Shown one piece after another: positions 53,179 through 61,226 of a stretch of DNA of 64,000 bases. The translations under genes were made by a program, and so were the position numbers. A model generated the notes under the pieces. That model did not search any database and was not told the origin of the DNA. It saw only the letters and a list, made by a program, of their open reading frames with translations. Position 1 is the stretch's first letter; each line of letters starts with the position of its first letter. The DNA is taken from positions 124,001 to 188,000 of the forward strand of contig NZ_JFYN01000042.1 of the NCBI RefSeq assembly GCF_000631985.1. Reading direction: 5' to 3'. This DNA comes from Pseudomonas sp. RIT288 (GTDB taxonomy: Bacteria > Pseudomonadota > Gammaproteobacteria > Pseudomonadales > Pseudomonadaceae).

Positions 53179-53270
53179 CCCTGTAGGAGCTGCCGAAGGC
53201 TGCGATCTTTTGATTTTGTTTTTCAGAATCAAGATCAAAAGATCGCAGCCTTCGGCAGCTCCTACAGGGG
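53179..53270. repeat. REPIN, family A, between puuD and potG
   Basis: Almost perfect inverted pair around an A/T-rich loop, in the 349-base gap between puuD and potG. The rest of the gap is not coding; the frame that runs through it lacks a start signal. The hairpin may uncouple puuD from transporter expression. Confidence 0.88.
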
Positions 53271-53361
53271 CCATGTGTGGCGAGGACAGTTTTCCCTGGC
53301 TTGCAATCCACTTAAGCCCGGCCACGTTGGCCGAGCGAACGAAACCTGTTGGGAGTTTCAC

Positions 53362-54504
53362 ATGGCAAACGCCTCCAGCACTTACCGGAAGGCACTTGAA
53401 GGTCACCAGCAACCGAAAAAGGTTCTGGTGAAAGTCGATCGTGTCACCAAGAAGTTCGACGAAACCACGGCAGTGGACGATGTGTCCCTGGAGATCCATC
53501 AGGGCGAAATCTTTGCCCTGCTCGGCGGCTCCGGTTCGGGCAAATCGACCCTGCTGCGCATGCTCGCCGGTTTCGAGCGGCCGACTGAAGGGCGGATTCT
53601 GCTCGACGGCGTGGACATCACCGACATGCCGCCGTACGAGCGGCCGATCAACATGATGTTCCAGTCCTACGCGCTGTTCCCGCACATGACCGTGGCGCAG
53701 AACATCGCCTTCGGCCTCAAGCAGGACCGTTTGCCGGCCAGCGAAATCGACGCCCGCGTCGAAGAGATGCTGCGCCTGGTGCACATGACCCAATACGCCA
53801 GACGCAAACCCCATCAGTTGTCCGGCGGTCAGCGTCAGCGCGTCGCTCTCGCCCGCTCCCTGGCGAAACGTCCAAAGCTGTTGCTGCTCGACGAGCCGAT
53901 GGGCGCGCTGGATAAAAAGCTGCGTTCGCAGATGCAACTGGAACTGGTCGAGATCATCGAACGCGTTGGCGTGACCTGCGTGATGGTGACTCACGATCAG
54001 GAAGAAGCCATGACCATGGCTGAGCGCATCGCGATCATGCACCTCGGCTGGATCGCCCAGATCGGCAGCCCTGTCGACATCTATGAAGCGCCGGTCAGCC
54101 GCATGGTCTGCGAATTCATCGGCAACGTGAACGCCTTCGACGGCACCGTGGTGGAAGACCTTGAAGGTCACGCGATCATCCACAGCCCGGACCTGCAGCA
54201 GAAGATCTACGTCGGCCACGGCGTCAGCACTTCAGTGCAGGACAAGTCGATCACCTACGCGATCCGCCCGGAAAAAATGCTCGTCAGCACGCTCAAGCCA
54301 GAGACCCGCTACAACTGGTCCGAAGGCAAAGTGCATGACATCGCCTACCTCGGCGGCCACTCGGTGTTCTACGTCGAACTGCCGGGCGGCAAGATCGTCC
54401 AGTCGTTCATGGCCAACGCCGAACGCCGCGGCGCGCGTCCGACCTGGGACGACAAGGTCTACGTGTGGTGGGAAGACGACAGCGGCGTGGTACTGCGCTC
54501 ATGA
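53362..54504 (+). CDS. potG: polyamine ABC transporter ATP-binding protein
   Basis: ATPase of a spermidine/putrescine importer, 380 residues. Walker A is GGSGSGKST (near residue 60), the signature is LSGGQRQRVALARSL and Walker B is LLLLDEPMGALD. A C-terminal regulatory TOBE domain follows. The long open frame upstream crosses a REPIN and is rejected; the ATG at 53362 has GGGAG about eight bases before it. It overlaps potH as ATGA. Confidence 0.92.
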   Translation: MANASSTYRKALEGHQQPKKVLVKVDRVTKKFDETTAVDDVSLEIHQGEIFALLGGSGSGKSTLLRMLAGFERPTEGRILLDGVDITDMPPYERPINMMFQSYALFPHMTVAQNIAFGLKQDRLPASEIDARVEEMLRLVHMTQYARRKPHQLSGGQRQRVALARSLAKRPKLLLLDEPMGALDKKLRSQMQLELVEIIERVGVTCVMVTHDQEEAMTMAERIAIMHLGWIAQIGSPVDIYEAPVSRMVCEFIGNVNAFDGTVVEDLEGHAIIHSPDLQQKIYVGHGVSTSVQDKSITYAIRPEKMLVSTLKPETRYNWSEGKVHDIAYLGGHSVFYVELPGGKIVQSFMANAERRGARPTWDDKVYVWWEDDSGVVLRS

Positions 54505-55415
54505 GAACCTTCAATCAGCAATTCCTGCGCCTGGTGCCCAGCGGGCGAAAGTTCGTCATCGGCATCCCGTTTATCTGGCTGTTCCTGTTCTTCATGCTGC
54601 CGTTCTTCCTGGTGATGAAGATCAGCTTCTCGGAAGCTGCACTGTCGATCCCGCCGTACTCGGAGATCTACACCTACGCCGAACAGAAATTCCAGCTGAT
54701 GCTGAACATCGGCAACTACACCCTGCTCGGCGAAGACGAGCTTTACCTGTCGGCCTACCTCGGTTCGCTGAAGGTCGCGGCGCTGAGCACGCTGATGTGC
54801 CTGGTGATCGGTTTCCCGATGGCCTATGCGATCACCAAGGCGAGCAAGGAAGCGCAAAACGTCCTGCTGCTGTTGATCATGATGCCGACCTGGACCGCGA
54901 TCCTGATCCGCGTTTACGCGTGGATGGGCATCCTCAGCAACAACGGTCTGCTCAATGCGTTTCTGATGTGGACCGGGCTCACCGATCACCCGATCGAGAT
55001 CCTCAACACCAACTCCGCGGTGTATATCGGCGTGGTCTACGCCTACCTGCCATTCATGGTGCTGCCGCTCTACGCCAACCTGGTGAAGCACGATGGCAGC
55101 CTGCTGGAAGCCGCGTCGGACCTGGGCTCGAGCAACTTCAACAACTTCTGGAAAATCACCGTGCCGCTGGCCAAGAACGGGATCATTGCCGGCTGCATGC
55201 TGGTGTTCATTCCGGTGGTCGGCGAGTTCGTGATTCCGGAACTGCTGGGTGGCCCGGAGACGCTGATGATCGGTCGCGTGCTGTGGCAAGAGTTCTTCAA
55301 TAACCGCGACTGGCCGGTGGCATCCGCGCTGGCAGTGGTGATGCTGTTGATCCTGATTGTGCCGATTCTGCTGTTCAACCGCAGTCAGGCCAAAGAGATG
55401 GAGGCACGGGGATGA
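54501..55415 (+). CDS. potH: polyamine ABC transporter permease 1
   Basis: Membrane subunit (304 residues, about six helices) with the permease EAA loop LLEAASDLGSSNFNNFWKI. The start MRTFNQQFLRL overlaps the potG stop by four bases, and its own stop overlaps the potI start by four bases. It pairs with PotI to form the channel. Confidence 0.92.
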   Translation: MRTFNQQFLRLVPSGRKFVIGIPFIWLFLFFMLPFFLVMKISFSEAALSIPPYSEIYTYAEQKFQLMLNIGNYTLLGEDELYLSAYLGSLKVAALSTLMCLVIGFPMAYAITKASKEAQNVLLLLIMMPTWTAILIRVYAWMGILSNNGLLNAFLMWTGLTDHPIEILNTNSAVYIGVVYAYLPFMVLPLYANLVKHDGSLLEAASDLGSSNFNNFWKITVPLAKNGIIAGCMLVFIPVVGEFVIPELLGGPETLMIGRVLWQEFFNNRDWPVASALAVVMLLILIVPILLFNRSQAKEMEARG

Positions 55416-56290
55416 AACGCTTCGGTTTTTCCAAGTTCATGTTGATCTTCGGCCTGATGTTCATTTATCTGCCGATGCTGATTCTGGTGATTTACTCGTT
55501 CAACGCCTCGAAACTGGTAACGGTGTGGGGCGGCTGGTCGGTGAAGTGGTACGTCGGCCTGCTCGACAACACGCAACTGATGGGCTCGGTGGTGCGCTCG
55601 CTGGAAATCGCCTGCTACACCGCGATTGCCGCCGTCGCACTGGGCACCCTCGCCGCCTTCGTCCTGACGCGGGTGACACGCTTCAAGGGGCGTACGCTGT
55701 TTGGCGGCCTGGTGACCGCGCCGTTGGTGATGCCTGAAGTGATCACCGGCCTGTCGCTGTTGCTGCTGTTCGTGGCGATGGCGCAGTTGATCGGCTGGCC
55801 ACAGGAGCGTGGCATCGTCACGATCTGGATCGCCCACACCACGTTTTGTGCAGCCTATGTGGCGGTGGTAGTCTCCGCCCGCCTGCGTGAACTGGATCTG
55901 TCGATCGAAGAAGCCGCGATGGATCTTGGGGCCAAGCCGTTCAAGGTGTTTTTCCTGATCACCATTCCAATGATCGCGCCGTCGCTGGCAGCGGGCGGAA
56001 TGATGTCGTTCGCCCTGTCGCTGGACGATCTGGTGCTGGCGAGCTTCGTCTCCGGCCCGGGTTCGACCACGCTGCCGATGGAAGTGTTCTCGGCGGTGCG
56101 TCTGGGCGTGAAGCCCGAGATCAACGCCGTGGCCAGCCTGATTCTGCTGGCGGTGTCGCTGGTGACCTTCCTGGTCTGGTACTTCGGCCGCAAGGCAGAA
56201 GCCAACCGCAAGAAGGCGATTCAGGAAGCGATGGATCAGACAGCGAATGAGGCGTGGCAGCAGCCGCAACGCGCCGCCACCGCTGCTTGA
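55412..56290 (+). CDS. potI: polyamine ABC transporter permease 2
   Basis: Second permease (292 residues, about six helices) with the EAA loop SIEEAAMDLGAKPFKVFFLI. Coupled to potH by ATGA. A REPIN separates it from the gene for the binding protein. Confidence 0.92.
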   Translation: MKRFGFSKFMLIFGLMFIYLPMLILVIYSFNASKLVTVWGGWSVKWYVGLLDNTQLMGSVVRSLEIACYTAIAAVALGTLAAFVLTRVTRFKGRTLFGGLVTAPLVMPEVITGLSLLLLFVAMAQLIGWPQERGIVTIWIAHTTFCAAYVAVVVSARLRELDLSIEEAAMDLGAKPFKVFFLITIPMIAPSLAAGGMMSFALSLDDLVLASFVSGPGSTTLPMEVFSAVRLGVKPEINAVASLILLAVSLVTFLVWYFGRKAEANRKKAIQEAMDQTANEAWQQPQRAATAA

Positions 56291-56380
56291 CCTGTAGGAG
56301 CTGCGGCACGCTGCGATCTTTTGACTTTGCTCTTGAGGATCAAAAGATCGCAGCCTCGTTTCACTCGACAGCTCCTACAG
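56291..56380. repeat. REPIN, family A, between potI and potF
   Basis: Inverted pair with imperfect left and right arms (GGAGCTGCGGCACGCTGCG against the usual core). As an intra-operon hairpin before potF it could support the higher expression that binding proteins need; that is inferred. Confidence 0.82.
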
Positions 56381-56443
56381 AAAGGCGCTTGTCGATCAAG
56401 TTTCAGATGTGTGTTTTTGAATAAAAAGAATGGAGTTTCACCG

Positions 56444-57541
56444 ATGAAAATGTTTGGCAGGACTCTGCTGACACTGTCCTTAATGGGCGCAATCGCCACG
56501 GGCGTCCAGGCCAACGACAAGGTGCTGCGTGTTTACAACTGGTCCGATTACATCGCGCCGGATACCGTCAAGAAGTTCGAAGACGAGACCGGCATCCAGG
56601 TGACCTACGACGTGTTCGACAGCAACGAGACCCTCGAGGCGCGTTTGCTGGCGGGCAAATCCGGTTACGACATCGTCGTGCCGTCCAACAGTTTCCTGGC
56701 CAAGCAGATCAAGGCCGGGGTCTATCAGCCGCTGGACAAATCGAAACTGTCGAACTGGAAAAATCTCAACCCGGTGCTGCTGAAAAACGCCTCCGCCAGC
56801 GATCCGGACAACGCTCACGCATTCCCGTACATGTGGGGTTCGATCGGCATCGGCTACAACCCGGACAAGGTCAAGGAAGTGCTCGGCGCCAACGCCCCGA
56901 CCAACTCCTGGGACTTGCTGTTCAAGCCGGAAAACGCCGAGAAGCTGAAAGCCTGCGGCATCAGCTTCCTCGACTCGCCGACCGAAATGATCCCGGCTGC
57001 CCTGCACTATCTGGGCTACCCGGTGAACGACAAGGACAAGGCGCACATCCTCGAAGCCGAAGCGCTGTTCATGAAGATCCGCCCGTACGTGGCGTACTTC
57101 CATTCTTCGAAGTACATCTCGGACCTGGCCAACGGCAATATCTGCGTAGCGGTCGGTTATTCCGGTGACGTCCTGCAGGCCAAGGCCCGCGCCGTGGAGG
57201 CCGGCAACAAAGTGCAGATCGATTACAGCATTCCGAAGGAAGGCGCCGGCAGCTTCTACGACATGGTCGCCATCCCGCGCGATGCAGCGAACGTCGATAA
57301 CGCCTACCTGTTCATGAACTTCCTGATGCGCCCGGACATCATCGCCGAGATCACCAACAGCAGCGGCTACAGCAACGCCAACTCGGCGGCGACGCCACTG
57401 GTGGACGAAGCGATTCGCAACGACCCGGGTTCGTACCCGTCGCAGGCGGTGATGGCGACGTTGTATGCGGTGCCGGATCAGCCGATAGCCACACAGCGGA
57501 TCATGACCCGCGGCTGGACCCGGGTGAAACTCGGTAAATAA
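56444..57541 (+). CDS. potF: periplasmic polyamine-binding protein
   Basis: Solute-binding protein (365 residues) with a signal peptide (about 23 residues, MKMFGRTLLTLSLM to VQA). The mature part begins NDKVLRVYNWSDYIAPDTV, the usual SpuD/PotF start, and keeps GSIGIGYNPDKV and YSGDVLQAKARA. The leader GGAGTTTCAC before the ATG is like that before potG. It ends the potGHIF run. Confidence 0.92.
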   Translation: MKMFGRTLLTLSLMGAIATGVQANDKVLRVYNWSDYIAPDTVKKFEDETGIQVTYDVFDSNETLEARLLAGKSGYDIVVPSNSFLAKQIKAGVYQPLDKSKLSNWKNLNPVLLKNASASDPDNAHAFPYMWGSIGIGYNPDKVKEVLGANAPTNSWDLLFKPENAEKLKACGISFLDSPTEMIPAALHYLGYPVNDKDKAHILEAEALFMKIRPYVAYFHSSKYISDLANGNICVAVGYSGDVLQAKARAVEAGNKVQIDYSIPKEGAGSFYDMVAIPRDAANVDNAYLFMNFLMRPDIIAEITNSSGYSNANSAATPLVDEAIRNDPGSYPSQAVMATLYAVPDQPIATQRIMTRGWTRVKLGK

Positions 57542-57560
57542 TTCACTGCAAATCAAAAAA

Positions 57561-57650
57561 TGTGGGAGCGAGCCTGCTCGCGAAAGCGGTGGTTCAGTTA
57601 ACCAAAATGCTGAATGTGCCGACGCCTTCGCGAGCAGGCTCGCTCCCACA
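57561..57650. repeat. REPIN, family B, after potF
   Basis: Good inverted pair based on GTGGGAGCGAGCCTGCTCGC on both arms, beginning 20 bases after the potF stop and followed about 100 bases later by a terminator. Confidence 0.88.
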
Positions 57651-57753
57651 GGGTCTGTGTCTGACTTTCGATTTTCCGTTCACGCAGCGCCTTACCACCG
57701 CTGCACCCTGCAATGAACGGCCTCACCTGGCTCCCTCGGCTCAGGTGAATTTC

Positions 57754-57776
57754 AGGCGCCCTCGGGCGCCTTTTTT
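57754..57776 (+). terminator. terminator of the pot operon
   Basis: Short hairpin GGCGCC-CTCG-GGCGCC (57755-57770) followed by six T. It lies between potF and the convergent thpR gene. Confidence 0.85.
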
Positions 57777-57782
57777 CTGCGC

Positions 57783-58322
57783 TCAATTCAGTGGCCAATC
57801 CTGCAGGATTCGATAGCGACCCTTGTGCGATTCGAACAAGGCAAAACGCTCGGCGCGCAGGAAAAACTCCGGCGGCGTAGTGGCCTCCGGCGCCTCTGTT
57901 CGAAAGTCACGGGCCAGGGTCAGGTGCGGGCGAAACTCGCGTGGTGATTCTTCGAAGCCGAACGGCAGCATCGCCTGCTCCAGCGCATACACCAGGCGCA
58001 ACAACGCCGGCGGCGCCTGCTCCGGTGCCAGAGACAGAATCCCCGCCCGATGCCAGACCTGCAGACGGTCCAGCGCAATCTTCAATGGCTCACCCGGCGT
58101 GCGTACCTTGCCGGCGGCTTCGCAGACTTCATTGATCTGCGCCAGCGGTACGGCACCGAGGAACAGCAGCGTCAGGTGAAAGTTATCCGCCGGCACCGCT
58201 TTGCCGGTGCGCAGCCCCAGGTCGCCACGCCACTGAGCAATGGTCTTGCGCTGCGCCGGTGGGCAGTCGAGGGCGAAAAACAGTCGCTTGAACGGTTCAT
58301 CCCTGCGCGCATCATCGGTCAT
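57783..58322 (-). CDS. thpR: RNA 2',3'-cyclic phosphodiesterase
   Basis: Member of the 2H phosphoesterase (LigT/ThpR) family, 179 residues, which opens 2',3'-cyclic phosphates on RNA. Both HxTx motifs are present: FHLTLLF and PHLTLAR. It has no obvious operon partner; it converges with the polyamine operon. Confidence 0.9.
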   Translation of the reverse strand: MTDDARRDEPFKRLFFALDCPPAQRKTIAQWRGDLGLRTGKAVPADNFHLTLLFLGAVPLAQINEVCEAAGKVRTPGEPLKIALDRLQVWHRAGILSLAPEQAPPALLRLVYALEQAMLPFGFEESPREFRPHLTLARDFRTEAPEATTPPEFFLRAERFALFESHKGRYRILQDWPLN

Positions 58323-58427
58323 GGCCCTGCTCCTTCACTCGTCGATCGGCCGATTCTACACAGCCTTCTCTGACGACTGGCGACACCCGGCTATAGTTCA
58401 AGGATTGCCATCGAACCGGAGGTCGCC

Positions 58428-58622
58428 ATGCGCGAGATCCTCAGCAAAGAACCGTGGTGGGCCCGGCCACCCAACCCCGGGCAGGATGAAACCGAGCTGG
58501 AATGGGGCTGGCTGGTGCATTACAGCGAAGGTGAACCGCGTTTCGAATTCGTCCGCGAACGGCCGACGGACGAGCAGATTCGTAACCGCAAAGGCTGCCG
58601 GATTACCCCCTCTCCAGAGTGA
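58428..58622 (+). CDS. small hypothetical protein
   Basis: A 64-residue protein, MREILSKEPWWARPPN to ITPSPE, rich in Trp, Glu and Arg. CGGAGG lies eight bases before the ATG, so translation is likely. No domain is recognised. It stands alone between thpR and a REPIN. Confidence 0.6.
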   Translation: MREILSKEPWWARPPNPGQDETELEWGWLVHYSEGEPRFEFVRERPTDEQIRNRKGCRITPSPE

Positions 58623-58632
58623 TCACAATTTC

Positions 58633-58723
58633 CTGTAGGAGTGAGCCTGCTCGCGATGGCGGTGGGTCAGCCTGCAAAGATGTTGGCTGTAATGGCCCAA
58701 TCGCCAGCAGGCTGGCTCCCACA
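58633..58723. repeat. REPIN, family B, right arm decayed
   Basis: Left arm GTAGGAGTGAGCCTGCTCGC and a mutated right arm TCGCCAGCAGGCTGGCTCCC. It lies between the small hypothetical gene and the DUF1428 gene. Confidence 0.82.
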
Positions 58724-58741
58724 ATGGATTTGCGTTGGTCT

Positions 58742-59095
58742 TCAGGCTTCAAGAAGGTTCTTGAAGCCCCCAAAGATCATGCGCTGCCCATCAAACCCCA
58801 TCGGGTTGACGTCCGGTTGCATGCGCGGGTCTTCCATCATCTTTGCCATGCCGGCATCGCGGGTGGCCTTGTCGGGCCAGATCAGCCAGCCGGACGACAC
58901 CGTCTCGTCGTCCTTGAGTTTTACCGCCATCGGGAATGACGTGACTTTGCCGTCCGGCACGTCATCGCCCCAGCACTGAACCACCTCCTTCGCTCCGTAT
59001 TCCTTGAACAGTTTCGCGGCGATCTCACAGTGTTTTTTGTACTGTTCGCGATTGGCACTCGGCACGGGTGCTACAAAAATATCGATGTAAGCCAT
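58742..59095 (-). CDS. DUF1428 family protein
   Basis: A 117-residue protein matching DUF1428: MAYIDIFVAPVPSANREQY near the start and MMEDPRMQPDVNPMGFDGQ near the end. The ATG follows the upstream lipoprotein stop by two bases, so both are probably co-transcribed. A ferredoxin-like (dimeric alpha-beta barrel) fold is expected for the family; the function is not known. Confidence 0.85.
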   Translation of the reverse strand: MAYIDIFVAPVPSANREQYKKHCEIAAKLFKEYGAKEVVQCWGDDVPDGKVTSFPMAVKLKDDETVSSGWLIWPDKATRDAGMAKMMEDPRMQPDVNPMGFDGQRMIFGGFKNLLEA

Positions 59096-59097
59096 GA

Positions 59098-60177
59098 TCA
59101 TTCTCCTTGCACGTTGGGTTCGATCTGCCGGGTAGTCGATTGCGGCGGCTGCCATTCGACACGATTCACGCCCTGCCCGACCGACGGTTGCTCGCCCCCG
59201 CCAAGGCTGCCCTCGACCTGCCCGGCGATATGCAGCGTGCCGGCCATGACCCCGGTGATCGGGTTCTGCAGCAATTTCGCCCAGGCCTTGTCGAACGTGC
59301 TGCCCAGGCTGCTGCGAATCAGCGCTTCGCTGTCGGGCCGGTCGTTGGCCTGGATAATGGCGCGGATGCCCATCACCCCCACGGAAATCATCGCCCCGGC
59401 CAATTTGCCTGCCGCAGCGGCCACTGCACTGGCGGCACCGCGCGGGGCCATTTCCGCCTCTAATCGTTGGCTCGCGCGTTTGGCCACGGGCGCCATGCCG
59501 GCGTCGGTCGAGCCGATGCCTTTGGCCCCACCGTCGGTGTGAATCTTGTCGATCAACGCAGCGTAGGCCGGCAATGTGTTCAGCGGCTCGGTGCTGATGA
59601 CGTTGTACAACGAGGCATCCCGCGCCGGCGGCGGCCCGAGGGCAATCGCCGGGACTTTCTGCAGACGCCCGTTGAGCTGGGCCACCGGCACGCCATAGCG
59701 TTGGGCGATGAGCGGCATCTGCTGGGCCATCAGTTGCGCGTAGAACGCCGTGGCCTGACCGAGGATCGCGTCCGGATCAATCTCCACCGCCACCGGTGCC
59801 AGCACTCTTTCCTGATACTGCTCAAGCAGATAGCTCGCCAGTCGCTTGGCCGAAGCGTCCTGTTCGCCGCCGGCACTGATGGTGTACCAACTGACCTTCA
59901 TCGACAGCCATTCCTGGGTCCAGTAGCTGCTGAACCACGGAATGAAATTTTCTTCAGTTTGCTGATAGACGCGAGTGCGCCAATGTTCCATCGAGCCACG
60001 GGCAAATACTTTTACTTGCTCGGTGGATTGCTGCGAGGCGCTGACGATGTCGCGATCGATCAGCTGCCAGGTCGCCGGCGACACCACCACCGCTCGCGGC
60101 GCCACCGGTGCCCGGGCCGAGGTGGCGCAGCCAGCCAGCAGACACAGCGCAGCGACGCCCAGCGCACGCAGGTTCAC
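59098..60177 (-). CDS. lipoprotein of unknown function
   Basis: From the GTG at 60177 a 359-residue lipoprotein results, with signal NLRALGVAALCLLAGC whose Cys is the lipid attachment. The protein is rich in Ala and Gln with helical stretches, and residues about 255-290 (AAAAGKLAGAMISVGVMGIR) look like a membrane or helical hairpin region. I recognise no domain. Frames open upstream of the GTG cross a REPIN. Two bases separate its stop from the DUF1428 start. Confidence 0.7.
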   Translation of the reverse strand: MNLRALGVAALCLLAGCATSARAPVAPRAVVVSPATWQLIDRDIVSASQQSTEQVKVFARGSMEHWRTRVYQQTEENFIPWFSSYWTQEWLSMKVSWYTISAGGEQDASAKRLASYLLEQYQERVLAPVAVEIDPDAILGQATAFYAQLMAQQMPLIAQRYGVPVAQLNGRLQKVPAIALGPPPARDASLYNVISTEPLNTLPAYAALIDKIHTDGGAKGIGSTDAGMAPVAKRASQRLEAEMAPRGAASAVAAAAGKLAGAMISVGVMGIRAIIQANDRPDSEALIRSSLGSTFDKAWAKLLQNPITGVMAGTLHIAGQVEGSLGGGEQPSVGQGVNRVEWQPPQSTTRQIEPNVQGE

Positions 60178-60259
60178 GGTGGTGGAGTCCTTGAATGGAG
60201 GAAAACAGATTTGAGTATAGGTGCGGCTATTGGCCCATTTGTCGGTTGTGGCCAGGCGG

Positions 60260-60333
60260 GCCCCATCGCGAGCAGGCTCGCTCCCACTTTGAAATGCGTT
60301 CCCATGTGGGAGCGAGCCTGCTCGCGATGAGGC
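60260..60333. repeat. short REPIN, family B
   Basis: Inverted pair with a spacer of about 20 bases (CGCGAGCAGGCTCGCTCCC and its complement). It lies in the 283-base divergent region between the lipoprotein gene and the next plus-strand gene. Confidence 0.86.
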
Positions 60334-60460
60334 CATCAGTCCCGCTGAAAAAAACCGACCATCAACGCCGTCGATATTCACCATCGCCACGATTGCCTTC
60401 CGCCCGCCGCCCGGCGAAGGCACGATTCACCCATCCGAGACGCAACGAGGAGTACCCATC

Positions 60461-60733
60461 ATGATTCGCACCATCACCCTCTCCGTGAGCTTCCCGGTGT
60501 TCGGCAGCAACTACTACGAGCAGCAGGTTGTCTCGCGCAAGACGCAAGCGCTGCTGTTCAACGAAGATTTCGACGATGTGCTGATGCCCGCCGCGAGCAA
60601 TCACTTCAGCAATGAAGTAGTCGGCATCAACGATCAGTTCCGCTTTCTGAGCGACATACTCGCCACCCATTTGCTGGATCTCGAGGCCACCGCGCCTGCG
60701 CACTCCAGCGTCCGGGCGAGCGCTCATTTTTAA
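60461..60733 (+). CDS. hypothetical protein
   Basis: A 90-residue protein beginning MIRTITLSVSFPVFG with a good GAGGAG ten bases before the ATG. It ends with VRASAHF. No family is recognised. A hairpin follows at 60738. Soluble, without a signal peptide. Real gene likely from its ribosome-binding site. Confidence 0.6.
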   Translation: MIRTITLSVSFPVFGSNYYEQQVVSRKTQALLFNEDFDDVLMPAASNHFSNEVVGINDQFRFLSDILATHLLDLEATAPAHSSVRASAHF

Positions 60734-60737
60734 TCGC

Positions 60738-60768
60738 CGAGGGCGTTCCCGTTGCGGGAACGCCCTCT
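60738..60768. terminator. hairpin terminator between convergent genes
   Basis: Strong stem GAGGGCGTTCCC (60739-60750) with CGGGAACGCCCTC after a short loop. The T-run after it is weak (TTGGTATT). It serves the hypothetical gene and perhaps the convergent small lipoprotein gene. Confidence 0.72.
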
Positions 60769-60778
60769 TGGTATTCAA

Positions 60779-60985
60779 TCAGTCATCATCACGATCACGG
60801 TAGTAACGGCGTCCGTCGCGGCGCCCGTCATCACGGTCATCCCAGCGCCGGTCGTGGTCGTAATAACGCCCGTGATCGCGGTCGTAATGCCGCCCGTGGC
60901 GGTGGTCATCATCAAAGTCCGCCACACAGCCAGCCAGCAATACGGCGGCGGTCACGGTCAGCAGCATCGTTGTAGCGCGCTTCAT
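60779..60985 (-). CDS. small His/Asp/Arg-rich lipoprotein
   Basis: A 68-residue protein. Its signal TMLLTVTAAVLLAGC has a clear lipobox. The mature part is almost only Asp, His, Arg and Tyr, in an irregular repeat such as HDRRWDDRDDGRRDGRRYY. The charge pattern could bind metals or associate with the envelope; that is inferred. Nothing else can be named. Confidence 0.65.
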   Translation of the reverse strand: MKRATTMLLTVTAAVLLAGCVADFDDDHRHGRHYDRDHGRYYDHDRRWDDRDDGRRDGRRYYRDRDDD

Positions 60986-61226
60986 TCAACACTTCCCTAA
61001 AACCAAGGTCTTGACGACGGAACGGCTGCGCTGCCCGCGCCTTCAGGACGCCGTGCGCGCAGCCGCTGATACGACCGGACAAAAGGACTTTGATTCACTG
61101 ACCGGGCACGACCGTTGATCGGCCCGCCGCCTGCATCCGGGCAGCGGCGAAATGCCACCTATACTGCTGCTTACCAACTCCCACGCAATGGATCTGCGCC
61201 TCGATAACAACAAGCAGAGGTGGATC

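Noticed and set aside
53013..53361. N-terminal extension of potG through the upstream gap
   Set aside because: The extra frame crosses a REPIN and has no ribosome-binding site; the ATG at 53362 is preceded by GGGAG.
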